This document shows positions 10,541-18,479 of a stretch of 22,500 bases of DNA, in pieces. Below the pieces are notes generated by a model that ran no database searches, was not told the origin of the DNA, and saw only the letters and a list, made by a program, of their open reading frames with translations. Positions within the stretch are counted from its first letter, which is position 1; each line of letters opens with the position of its first letter. The DNA lies in the NCBI RefSeq assembly GCF_964340395.1, contig NC_135567.1:10066984-10089483 (forward strand). The letters are read 5' to 3'. Source of the stretch: Glandiceps talaboti. Its lineage: Eukaryota; Hemichordata; Enteropneusta; Spengelidae. The position numbers and the translations under genes were made by a program.

Positions 10541-10688
10541 GAAAACAGGTACTCGTAATTTAACTAGACCTTTTTTGCAATTGACTTTTGGCCTTACATT
10601 GAAACGTTCATTTTGAAAACAGGTACTCGTAATTTAACTAGACCTTTTTTGCAATTGACTTTTGGCCTTACATTGAAACGTTCATTTT
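10541..10688. repeat. Perfect 74-bp tandem duplication
   Basis: The unit beginning gaaaacaggtactcgtaatt and ending gaaacgttcatttt occupies 10541-10614. It is repeated without visible mismatch at 10615-10688. Perfect identity in intron DNA suggests a recent event, or an assembly duplication. Confidence 0.95.
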
Positions 10689-11152
10689 TTCCTCGGAATC
10701 AGATTTGAGTGGTTTTACTTTACTCATGTGTAATACGTAAATATATGTTATTATTGTGTTGTGCAGTGCCTTGAAATGTCCTTTTACATGATGTCTTTTT
10801 ACATTGATGGCGTTTTCTTAGATAAAAATGTTTAATGTATTAAAATAAACATTATCTGTAAATGGTTATCTGTAAATGGCTAGTATGTCTGCAATGTTAT
10901 ATATTCTCTCAAGTCAAATCATAATTCATTTAGTTATAAAACTGAACTGACCCTAGTGAAATTGAAGAATTCTAAAACCAGTTTTCTAATTCTAGTTTTA
11001 TATAAGATATAGGTCATTGTCATAGTTGTATTCGAAGATTATAAGCTGTAGTCAGAGTTGTCTGTTAATCTGAATCAAACATTCATTGTACAGTCTGCAT
11101 TTGTCCTTGCCGGCTCTAACTGTCAATAAACTGGAGCCTTTTCTTGGATCCT

Positions 11153-11184
11153 GTTTGTTTGTTTGTTTGTTTGTTTGTTTGTTT
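11153..11184. repeat. (GTTT)n microsatellite
   Basis: About eight tandem gttt units in the intron upstream of the PAN-like exon. Confidence 0.95.
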
Positions 11185-11443
11185 GCTTTCTTATTTGTTT
11201 TAATTTTTTAAACCCGATACATTCTTGAGCCAAAGGCTCTTCTAACACAGTGTTGAATAAGGGAAATTTACAATATTTACATTAACATATACATAAAAAA
11301 AAATAATGACAAATTAAGAAGTGGGTAGTTTATTGGGCATCGTCATGGCATGATTAGTTAACCCCATAATATCCAAAGTCTAGTGACATTCTATGGATTG
11401 TGTCCTTCATTTTAAACATTTTATTCCTCTGTGGGATTACTAG

Positions 11444-11689
11444 GTATCCAAGTGCCTGATTTCTATCTGACGTACCGATTTTACTACACAAGTAACAATA
11501 TAATATATATATATAATGACTACTCCAAAGAGAGTTGTATATATTGGTGTCTCAAATGGTACAAAGATGACTGCAAATGCCTAAACTATGGTCGGAATGT
11601 GTGTTACGTAATGACACCATGTCCTTGGATTCACAACTTACAATATTACAATACGATTTTCGTGGAATACTTAATACGGCTGACAGACG
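11444..11689 (+). CDS. Exon: cysteine-rich PAN/Apple-like module
   Basis: The exon is 246 nt (82 residues) and phase 1 at both ends (acceptor gattactag, donor g/gtaaga). The sequence has six cysteines: ESCIYWCLKWYKDDCKCLNY, then NVCYVMTPCPW, closing with a VEYLIRL strand. The order 'S...C..WC......CKC.NY......C.' resembles PAN/Apple modules, where a helix with C..(x)C packs on a 'C..F.Y' strand. PAN modules bind proteins or carbohydrates in secreted and surface proteins. The match is by pattern only. It could instead be another small disulfide-rich module. The reading is well supported as a coding exon: open frame, good splice sites, symmetric phase and cysteine pattern. The retrotransposon lies in the intron after it. 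Confidence 0.65.
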
Positions 11690-12235
11690 GTAAGAAGGTA
11701 CTTTCATTTGATTGGTTTAGATATTGCTTGCTTAGTCATAACATCATCTACGTGTAATTCGTATTCAGAAGGCAGTTTAAATTTTTTAAATAATTTAGCT
11801 TGATAACACTAGCTGGTAGACTTCTTCACAGCTCTCCCTACATTTTTTACAGGCTTAGCGTTAGTCATGATTACATCACCTACGTGTAATATCTCTTTAC
11901 AGTATGCAAAATCAACTAGACTAAATAGTAGCCTAGCAGGCTAACTGGTAGACTCCTTCACATATTTCAATATAGCTTTGATAAATTGTCCATGTTTTCA
12001 ATTATACTTTGACCTAACAATTAGTCATACCCCCCCCTACTAGTATGGTGCTCCCTTTATAGTTACACATGATGAACCATAAAACTTCATGATCGCCCAG
12101 ATAATATATTGAGTACTTTGTTTCATTGAACGACGAATCATCATCATACTAGAAAGTTTGGCAAATTTAATGAAGTTAAAGAAAAGGACAATAAGTATAG
12201 TAAATGAGGGAAGTAGAGGGGAATATCGAAGTAGC
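11690..12235 (+). other. Intron segment left of the retrotransposon, with diverged ~130-bp duplication
   Basis: No exon is supported. Two diverged direct copies of a ~130-bp unit are visible. 'agtcataacatcatctacgt' (near 11733) recurs as 'agtcatgattacatcaccta' followed by cgt (near 11861). 'ctggtagacttcttcaca' (near 11813) recurs as 'ctggtagactccttcaca' (near 11944). A fragment of a third copy may start near 12018. The segment ends at the left GAT tract. Confidence 0.6.
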
Positions 12236-12247
12236 GATGATGATGCC

Positions 12248-12285
<38 letters not shown>

Positions 12286-12304
12286 CGACGACGATGAGGA
12301 TGAC

Positions 12305-12365
<61 letters not shown>
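12236..12365. repeat. (GAT)n microsatellite, left flank of the retrotransposon
   Basis: A run of gat units with a few gac/gcc/gag variants runs without a break into ggtgacactgg, where the retrotransposon 5' region begins. Open frames here (poly-Asp, poly-Ser, poly-Ile) are artefacts. The tract is in the same orientation as the GAT tract at the other end of the element, as expected if one microsatellite was split by the insertion. Confidence 0.97.
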
Positions 12366-12575
12366 GTGACACTGGAATGACGTGTTAAAACGACGCTCCA
12401 GTGCATAGTCGTTCTAGTCGCTAACGCTTTCCCAAGCAACACATATTCCTTACAATAGACTTTCTTTAGTTATTGTACATCGATCAGATCAACGTTTTTG
12501 GAGTAAATACCTAAGGATTGCAGTGATTTTCTGGGATTTTGATCCCGGTGCCCGTGGTTGGCACACAAAGACAAT
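12366..12575 (+). promoter_or_regulatory. Retrotransposon 5' UTR with a terminal hairpin
   Basis: About 210 bases lie between the left GAT tract and the ORF1 ATG. Right at the 5' edge an inverted repeat cactgga (12370-12376) / tccagtg (12397-12403) can form a 7-bp stem with a 20-base loop. A second small stem, gggat (12533-12537) / atccc (12542-12546), lies shortly before ORF1. Non-LTR elements often carry internal promoters in the 5' UTR, but no specific promoter motif is identified here. Confidence 0.5.
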
Positions 12576-13979
12576 ATGGCTGCCCACCGCCATACCCGCG
12601 TATCACCTTTCACCGGTCTGACTAGGAAACATGGGATCAAATGTGAACCACTTGATGGCGTTACCGTTGAAACTTATCTGAAAACCATTGCTGAAACAAC
12701 AGGACCACAAAATATAATCACTGCTTCAAGACTAAATGGATCCATACACATATACTTCAACTCGATTACATGGGTAGAAACGATCTGCACAAACGGACTA
12801 CAGGTGAGCGGACAGTATGTCCACGTTGAACCCATTGTTAAACCCGCCACAAAAATAGTTGTATCAGGTGTGCCACCCTTTATTTCCGATGAAGCTGTTG
12901 AGCATGAGCTGTCACGTTTTGGCAAAGTAGTAAGCAGTGTCCGTCCAATACCTTTAGGATGTAAGATCGAAACCCTAAAGCACGTCAAATCATTTAGGAG
13001 ACAAGTATACATTCTACTCGGTAGCGACCATAACAACGACATAAGCGGCCAAACCTACATAGAATTTGAAGGAAAATACTACAAGGTTTACCTTTCTACC
13101 GACGATATGAAATGCTTCAAATGTCAACAAAAAGGACATATACAAAGAAATTGTCCACAACATGATCAACCACCCACAACGAATAACGACGACACCGATA
13201 TCAACAACACTAACAACAATGGTCATCTTAACGTCAGCGATAATAACCAAGACGGAGAACAGAGGGGTAACGATAACGGATGGATACACGTAACATATAA
13301 ATCAAGAACCAAAACAACCGATACAACGAAAAACGAACCCAAAAACAGCGACAACGAAAACACACAGAACAATTACAACATGTTAGAAATAGAACCAGAT
13401 CAAGACGACAACAATGATAATGTAATGGAAAACGAACAAAATAGTAACGATGGACACGAAATCGAACAAAACAATATCGATGAAAACAAAATCGAACATA
13501 ACGATAATACTGACAACGAAACTGAACAACAAGAAGTAACAGAACAAGTTGAACAGTTTGAAAATACCGATAACACACTGGTACCGGAACAAGAAACTAC
13601 ACAACTATTAACTGAACCAGTGCATAACAATAAAGAAGACGGAAATAGCGACAATGAGATTGATGACGATGAAGTGAGGGTACGAACCCCTCCTTCAACC
13701 CTCCCATCCACACCATCCTTTTCACTGCCTGCGGCCTCATGGAGCACACCTTCCTATCCAGCTCCAACCCCATCACTCGAACTTACAGGATTATCTGTAT
13801 TGTCAAGTGACCACCACCAATCAGACACCGAACAAGCTACCCAAGTCAGTACAGAGAAAGATACTGACTCGCCACTTCTAACATCAGATCTCGAATTTTC
13901 ACAAGATGCATCGACAAGAGATACAGACGACAACGAATCCACCATTTCAGATATATCGGACACTCTCCAAAGTCAATAA
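12576..13979 (+). CDS. Retrotransposon ORF1: RNA-binding protein with CCHC knuckle
   Basis: 467 residues from the ATG at 12576. The frame is open further left, but from a TTG. The N-terminal third carries a KIVVSGVPPFISDEAVEHEL block ending FGKVVSSVRPI, then a VKSFRRQVYILL strand. This is the RRM-like region seen before the knuckle in Tx1-type ORF1 proteins. A perfect CCHC knuckle, CFKCQQKGHIQRNC (C-x2-C-x4-H-x4-C), starts at residue 180. It is followed by about 150 residues of Asn/Asp/Glu/Gln-rich low complexity, then a Pro/Ser/Thr-rich stretch. The protein should coat element RNA in the ribonucleoprotein. It stops at a TAA at 13977-13979. A conserved-looking tail continues in another frame immediately downstream, suggesting a one-base loss near the C-terminus. 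The next ORF starts 226 bases on. Confidence 0.88.
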   Translation: MAAHRHTRVSPFTGLTRKHGIKCEPLDGVTVETYLKTIAETTGPQNIITASRLNGSIHIYFNSITWVETICTNGLQVSGQYVHVEPIVKPATKIVVSGVPPFISDEAVEHELSRFGKVVSSVRPIPLGCKIETLKHVKSFRRQVYILLGSDHNNDISGQTYIEFEGKYYKVYLSTDDMKCFKCQQKGHIQRNCPQHDQPPTTNNDDTDINNTNNNGHLNVSDNNQDGEQRGNDNGWIHVTYKSRTKTTDTTKNEPKNSDNENTQNNYNMLEIEPDQDDNNDNVMENEQNSNDGHEIEQNNIDENKIEHNDNTDNETEQQEVTEQVEQFENTDNTLVPEQETTQLLTEPVHNNKEDGNSDNEIDDDEVRVRTPPSTLPSTPSFSLPAASWSTPSYPAPTPSLELTGLSVLSSDHHQSDTEQATQVSTEKDTDSPLLTSDLEFSQDASTRDTDDNESTISDISDTLQSQ

Positions 13980-14182
13980 AAGAATTTCTTGAAGATGTGA
14001 AACACTCAAGAAAATTCATCGAAAGATGCCTTGAATTCAACCCAAACCTGAAAGAACTTTGCAAACACTTAAACAAATACCGAACGCAACAACCTACAAG
14101 TCACGCCCAGAAAACACGGATATACAAAATGATCAATAAAATCAGACAACATATAATGGCGACAACAAAAATCACAACCTGA
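13967..14182 (+). pseudogene. Frameshifted ORF1 C-terminal tail
   Basis: In the frame offset from ORF1, an open stretch overlaps the ORF1 stop. It reads SIKEFLEDVKHSRKFIERCL and then FNPNLKELCKHLNK before a basic tail and a TGA at 14180-14182. The 'IKEFL...K.SR....' pattern followed by 'P.L' resembles the extreme C-terminus of vertebrate Tx1-like ORF1 proteins. It does not begin with a useful ATG, and GTG at 13997 is the only near-start. I infer it belongs to ORF1 and was put out of frame by a small deletion in or just before ctctccaaag (about 13960-13975). The alternative is a genuine small ORF between ORF1 and ORF2. Confidence 0.55.
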
Positions 14183-14205
14183 CAACCAACATACTCAAGT
14201 TCAAC

Positions 14206-15234
14206 ATGTCAAAGTACTTCATAACATTCTTAATGGCACCTTCAATCCTGTCGTGTCTCACATATAATGTCCGAGGATGCAGAGACTCATTGAAACGATA
14301 CCGTATTTTTGAATATCTGAAACAATCCAACCCAGTAGACATTTACCTTCTCCAGGAAACCCATACAATCATTAATGACGAACAAACATGGCCACTCGTA
14401 TGGAGAGGAAAATGTATTTTGTCCCATGGAACTAATAACAGTGCAGGAATAGCTATTCTATTCTCCCCCAAAACAAAGATTGAAATTCTACAGACATCGG
14501 AACCGATTCCAGGACATATCTTACATACCCATGTTAAAGTTAACAATTCGCCTTATCATATCATTAATCTTTACGCACACTCCAATGCAAACGAACGCCT
14601 TCACTGCTTTACAAGCCTTCATTCTTTCCTGAAAACTATCAACGAAGACCCAGTAATTATAGGTGGAGACTTTAATTGTACCATAAACCCTGACCTTGAT
14701 AGACTACACTGCTTTGAATCCGAGTCCCGTACAAGTAAAATACTTCGTAATTTGACAAGTGAACATAAACTCTTAGACAGCTGGCGTCATTACCATGGCA
14801 ACTCACGGAACTATACCTGGCACAGAAACAACGCGAAGGCACGAGTAGACAAAATTTACATTAGTAAGTGGATGCAAAACAGGATTACGTCAGTTACAAT
14901 TCAGAACTCTGCCCAAACATTCTCGGACCATTCCCTCGTAACACTACAACTATCTCAAAAGAACATTGACAAACGCAGTCCAGTATGGTACCTTAACACG
15001 AACATCCTAAAACATCAGAACTATATTGAATTAATAGAATATTTTTGGTCGGATTGGGCAAACCAAAAAGGCAATTACGCGGACCTCTTGACTTGGTGGG
15101 AAGTCGGAAAACTGAAAATAAAACTCCTGACTCAGCAATATTGTATCGCTAAAAGTCAAGACCACAAACAATACAAACAACAGCTGGAAAGAGAGATGTG
15201 TCAACTAGAGAAAAAAAATGCACCAAGACAATAG
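14206..15234 (+). CDS. Retrotransposon ORF2, endonuclease portion (APE-type)
   Basis: 342 residues from the ATG at 14206 (a second ATG at residue 10 is also possible). The apurinic-endonuclease-like domain has all expected catalytic blocks: LTYNVRG (Asn21), LLQETH (Glu51), IGGDFN (Asp155, Asn157), ARVDKIYIS (Asp215) and FSDHSLV (Asp241, His242). It nicks the target DNA to prime reverse transcription, so its sequence preference decides the insertion site. The frame ends with a TAG just past an A8 run (15211-15218). The following RT frame starts within that run, one base offset and overlapping by 17 bases. Family ORF2 proteins are normally a single polypeptide, so this is probably one ORF2 split by a one-base insertion in the A run. 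A sequencing error or a translational slip is also possible. Confidence 0.9.
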   Translation: MSKYFITFLMAPSILSCLTYNVRGCRDSLKRYRIFEYLKQSNPVDIYLLQETHTIINDEQTWPLVWRGKCILSHGTNNSAGIAILFSPKTKIEILQTSEPIPGHILHTHVKVNNSPYHIINLYAHSNANERLHCFTSLHSFLKTINEDPVIIGGDFNCTINPDLDRLHCFESESRTSKILRNLTSEHKLLDSWRHYHGNSRNYTWHRNNAKARVDKIYISKWMQNRITSVTIQNSAQTFSDHSLVTLQLSQKNIDKRSPVWYLNTNILKHQNYIELIEYFWSDWANQKGNYADLLTWWEVGKLKIKLLTQQYCIAKSQDHKQYKQQLEREMCQLEKKNAPRQ

Positions 15235-18112
15235 CCTAATGACTGAATACCATGAAAAGGTAAACATCCTCACGCAACTAGTAGAAACGGAGAGTAATGG
15301 AGCAGCTGTTAGAGCCCGCCAACATTTACTTCGTGAGAGTGACACCTCAAACAAATTCTTTTCTAGACTCGAGCAACAAAAAGGCAGATCAAAATCAATC
15401 ATTCACATGAAACGCGACGATAACACTATAACAGAGGATAAAAACGAGATACGTGACATTATAACGAAATTTTACAGAGAATTATACACTCCAGACCCAG
15501 TTGACCAGACAGCACAAAATATACTCCACGAAAACCTACCACAATTAAATGAAACTGACCGGGATTACCTAGACAATGATATCACATTGGCAGAACTTAC
15601 CACAGCATTGTCGCAACTGTCATCGGATCGTAGCCCTGGAATTGACGGGTTACCCTGCGAGTTTTATAAAACATTTTGGCCCATCTTAGGAAAAGACATT
15701 CACGAAGTTTTTAACCAATCCCTTGAAAATGGAAAACTACCAATCTCTTGCAAGAGAGCAGTACTTAGTTTACACCCGAAAGAAGGCGACAACTCTCTCG
15801 TTAAAAATTGGCGACCAATAAGCTTACTGTGTACGGATTACAAAATCCTCGCTAAAGCTCTCTCATTACGACTCCGCTCCGTCATCGCCAATATTATTCA
15901 CAAAGATCAAACTTGCAGCATTCCAGGACGTCACATCTTCGACAATATACATCTATTACGAGATACCATCTACCATGCCAACGACACAGATACACCATTG
16001 GGATTAATTGCCCTTGATCAAGAAAAAGCCTTTGATCGCGTCCATCACGACTACCTGTTCAACACTCTCAGATCCTTCGGCTTTGGAGACCGTTTTATTT
16101 CATACATCAAAACACTATACACAGATATCCAATCCCTTATTCGTATTAACAACACCCTCACTGCCCCGATTGATATTAAGCGTGGAATTCGACAAGGATG
16201 CTCACTTTCAGGACAACTATACGTCATTGCGCTTGAACCACTACTGAACAGATTACGTAATCCAACAACAGGTATAACCGGACTCACAATCCCCGAAACT
16301 CCAAATCACACAATTTCCTTATCAGCGTACGCCGACGATGTGGAACCCATGATCACGAATGAACCAGACTTCCAAACACTTAAACATTGTCTCAACGTTT
16401 ACGAAAAAGCATCGAATGCTAAAGTTAACTTCGAAAAAACAAAGGGATTGTGGGTAGGACAATGGCGTAACAGAACCGATCACCCATTGGAAATTAAATG
16501 GAACACAGACGGTTTAAAAATTCTCGGAGTACACCTCGGAAATACCTACGACTACCAAAGAAAAAACATAACAGAACTTGCCAACAATACTGAAAACAAG
16601 CTGAAGTACTGGGCATCATTCGCGCCATATATGTCATACAGAGGTCGCGTACTCGTCGTCAACCAATTAGTTGTCTCCAAATTATTACATAGGCTGACCT
16701 GTATCACTCCAACTAAGGATGACCTTACCCACCTGCAGTCACTACTTCTCCGTTTTATCTGGCAAGGACGCCATTGGATCCCGGCGGAAACCCTCTATCT
16801 ACCTCTCCATAGAGGCGGCCAGGGACTTGTAAACCTCGCAACTCGTGTAATGTCACTAAGACTAAATCATATTCAACGATACCTGTATACGGACTATCCA
16901 CACCCAACGTTCTACTTCATGGACCATTACTTCCAAAAAGTTGCAAACCTTCGCTACGGACAGCAATTATTAGCAACAGTAAACACAGATGCGCGGAATG
17001 CCCACATCCCACCCTTCTATAAAGAAACCCTGCTTATCTGGAACTCAACCGAAAAAATCCGCAATGGAGAACCCCAAACAGTGCCTGACATTATGAACGA
17101 ATCTCTTTTTCAGAACCCCATGATTCTTCACCCAATCCGTTCTTGTCCCTTTACTTTAACACACTTCGTGGAGGCCAACATAACAACAATCGCTGATCTC
17201 ATCGACATCGAAAATAAACGCTGGCTAACTACAACTGACCTAAAACACAAAGTTAGGATTCACTCCCAACGAATCCTCGCTCTCACACTGGAAACTATAC
17301 ATCAGGCCATACCAACCAATATGAAAACAATTATTAACAACTACTTCGAAAGCAACCTCGAAAACCAACAGCTGACTACATCAACGTATTCTTTTGATCT
17401 CCATCGATCTACAGAACTGAATCTACCACTGTACAAATTCGAAAAAGGGGCCATCTATAAGTATCTCATAATTGTACTCCATGACACCAAACAAACTAAC
17501 AAACTTGATACAGTCTGGAGGGATATCCTTAGTCTGCCATCATCCGTTCGTCCAAACTTCAAAGCCTGCTACTACCCTTTAATTACCAAGAGGGAAGGAG
17601 ACCTACAATGGAGAATTGCACATGGTGCATACACAACAAGTAATTTTCTGTACAGAGCAAACTTCCGGTCTGACCCTAACTGTCCATTGTGTGGTGACAC
17701 AGATTCCCTACTGCATACTTTCATAGAGTGTACTAATATTCGAGGATTACTCACTACTGTAACCAGGATATCCACACAACTTGCAAATGACAATTACAAC
17801 ATTCCAGGACACTGGTTTTTAATCAACCCACCACGTAAAAGCAAGGCTTTCAACGATACACAAACTCTGAACCTGTTTACCTACATCTCTTCTACTGCAA
17901 AGATGGTCATTCACCTCGCAAGAAGAAACAGCGTGAACAACTCACCTCAAACAAACCCTCTAGAAATATTTAAATATCGTATCCGATCAAAAGTAACCTT
18001 TGAATTCCAATACTACAGTCAAGAACACAATATAGAACTTTTCGAATCAACATGGGCAATAAATAATATAATATGTACTGTAAACAATAACCAACTCCAC
18101 ATTAACTTGTAA
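15218..18112 (+). CDS. Retrotransposon ORF2, reverse transcriptase and C-terminal CCHC
   Basis: 964 residues from the ATG at 15218 inside the A8 run; in the intact element this would continue from the endonuclease. Reverse transcriptase blocks appear in order: SPGIDGLPCEFYKTFW, NWRPISLLCTDYKILAKALS, IPGRHIFDNI, LDQEKAFDRV (catalytic Asp273), RGIRQGCSLSGQLY (from residue 322) and AYADDVEPM (YADD, residues 371-374). A thumb-like KILGVHLG follows. Near the C-terminus, CPLCGDTDSLLHTFIEC (Cys822, Cys825, His833, Cys838) is the C-x2-C-x7-H-x4-C knuckle common in LINE ORF2 proteins. No internal stop occurs over 964 codons and the catalytic residues are intact, so the copy is young. The SGQLYVIALEPLL and NAKVNFEKTKGLWVGQW wording points to the Tx1 branch of the L1 group rather than RTE, CR1 or R2. 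Confidence 0.93.
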   Translation: MHQDNSLMTEYHEKVNILTQLVETESNGAAVRARQHLLRESDTSNKFFSRLEQQKGRSKSIIHMKRDDNTITEDKNEIRDIITKFYRELYTPDPVDQTAQNILHENLPQLNETDRDYLDNDITLAELTTALSQLSSDRSPGIDGLPCEFYKTFWPILGKDIHEVFNQSLENGKLPISCKRAVLSLHPKEGDNSLVKNWRPISLLCTDYKILAKALSLRLRSVIANIIHKDQTCSIPGRHIFDNIHLLRDTIYHANDTDTPLGLIALDQEKAFDRVHHDYLFNTLRSFGFGDRFISYIKTLYTDIQSLIRINNTLTAPIDIKRGIRQGCSLSGQLYVIALEPLLNRLRNPTTGITGLTIPETPNHTISLSAYADDVEPMITNEPDFQTLKHCLNVYEKASNAKVNFEKTKGLWVGQWRNRTDHPLEIKWNTDGLKILGVHLGNTYDYQRKNITELANNTENKLKYWASFAPYMSYRGRVLVVNQLVVSKLLHRLTCITPTKDDLTHLQSLLLRFIWQGRHWIPAETLYLPLHRGGQGLVNLATRVMSLRLNHIQRYLYTDYPHPTFYFMDHYFQKVANLRYGQQLLATVNTDARNAHIPPFYKETLLIWNSTEKIRNGEPQTVPDIMNESLFQNPMILHPIRSCPFTLTHFVEANITTIADLIDIENKRWLTTTDLKHKVRIHSQRILALTLETIHQAIPTNMKTIINNYFESNLENQQLTTSTYSFDLHRSTELNLPLYKFEKGAIYKYLIIVLHDTKQTNKLDTVWRDILSLPSSVRPNFKACYYPLITKREGDLQWRIAHGAYTTSNFLYRANFRSDPNCPLCGDTDSLLHTFIECTNIRGLLTTVTRISTQLANDNYNIPGHWFLINPPRKSKAFNDTQTLNLFTYISSTAKMVIHLARRNSVNNSPQTNPLEIFKYRIRSKVTFEFQYYSQEHNIELFESTWAINNIICTVNNNQLHINL

Positions 18113-18343
18113 CGTGCTATTACTTACATGGACATCAGTGATTTATCACGCGTTTTTTTTTCTTTCCTGATACAGAATTAATATAAGTAATTACTTTACA
18201 TAGTTTAAAGACTTTAATGCGAACCGTTCAAAACACAAACGTGTAAACATGTATTTTAACATTAAATTATTTCAGAGCCTGTGTATATATTTTAACCTTA
18301 CAATGTAATTAGGGCATAAATGAATAAATGTCTTCTTAAAAGC
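18113..18343 (+). other. Retrotransposon 3' UTR with polyadenylation signal
   Basis: About 230 AT-rich bases follow the ORF2 TAA. AATAAA lies at 18323-18328, about 15 bases before the GAT tract, the usual distance from signal to transcript end. There is no poly(A) at the junction; tcttcttaaaagc runs into gataatgatgatg. The 3' UTR presumably carries the RNA recognised by the RT, but no structure was assigned. Confidence 0.7.
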
Positions 18344-18363
18344 GATAATGATGATGATGATGT

Positions 18364-18400
<37 letters not shown>

Positions 18401-18401
18401 A

Positions 18402-18457
<56 letters not shown>
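18344..18457. repeat. (GAT)n microsatellite, right flank of the retrotransposon
   Basis: Gat units with single-base variants (aat, gtt) run directly from the element's 3' end to atatgtagtg. Only about 22 bases then remain to the CUB exon acceptor. It has the same unit and the same strand as the left tract. AGCGAT precedes both tracts (12233 and 18341), which could mean the tract was duplicated at insertion, but the informative match is only three or four bases. Confidence 0.97.
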
Positions 18458-18479
18458 ATATGTAGTGTTCTTTTTACAG

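Larger units (their letters stand above)
6609..11443 (+). other. Long intron between F5/8C and PAN-like exons
   Basis: The donor is gtaaca and the acceptor is gtgggattactag. The intron contains a decayed CR1/Jockey-type RT fragment (7071-7345), a 16-bp perfect palindrome (7746-7761), a (GT)n tract, a perfect 74-bp tandem duplication and a (GTTT)n tract. The exons at either side are compatible (phase 1 to phase 1), so no further exon is required. Two weak exon candidates (7883-7948 and one starting at 8508) have good acceptors but poor donors and are not called. Otherwise nothing is recognised. Confidence 0.65.
12366..18343 (+). mobile_element. Near-full-length Tx1-like (L1-group) non-LTR retrotransposon in a (GAT)n target
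   Basis: The element is about 6.0 kb. It has a 5' UTR (12366-12575), ORF1 (12576-13979 with a frameshifted tail), ORF2 with endonuclease (14206-15234) and RT (15218-18112), and a 3' UTR (18113-18343) with AATAAA at 18323-18328. There are no LTRs and no integrase, and there is no poly(A) tail. The 3' end runs straight into GAT repeats and the 5' end is preceded by GAT repeats. The RG(I)RQGCSLSGQLY block, the YADD motif followed by NAKVNFEKTKGLWVGQ, and the ORF1 layout are typical of the Tx1 branch. That branch contains several elements known to insert into specific sequences, including microsatellites and multicopy RNA genes. It lies in the same orientation as the host gene, within the intron before the CUB exon. 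Element ends are inferred from the repeat junctions and may be off by a few bases. Confidence 0.88.

Noticed and set aside
11841-11940. Possible exon after the acceptor-like ctacattttttacag
   Set aside because: No donor before the stop, and the segment is part of the diverged 130-bp duplication.
12040-12442. Poly-Asp, poly-Ser and poly-Ile open frames across the left GAT tract
   Set aside because: They are produced by the trinucleotide repeat itself, on both strands, with no coding context.
12366-12480. HDV-like self-cleaving ribozyme at the LINE 5' end
   Set aside because: The only clear stem is cactgga/tccagtg. I could not find the nested P2 and P3 pairings, so only a hairpin is reported.
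13014-13963. Minus-strand open frames opposite ORF1
   Set aside because: Shadows of the low-complexity Asn/Asp/Glu-rich ORF1 region; no features of their own.
18272-18478. Poly-Asp/poly-Met/poly-Ile frames leading into the CUB exon
   Set aside because: The acidic run is the GAT microsatellite in the intron. A proper acceptor (tctttttacag) separates it from the CUB coding sequence.
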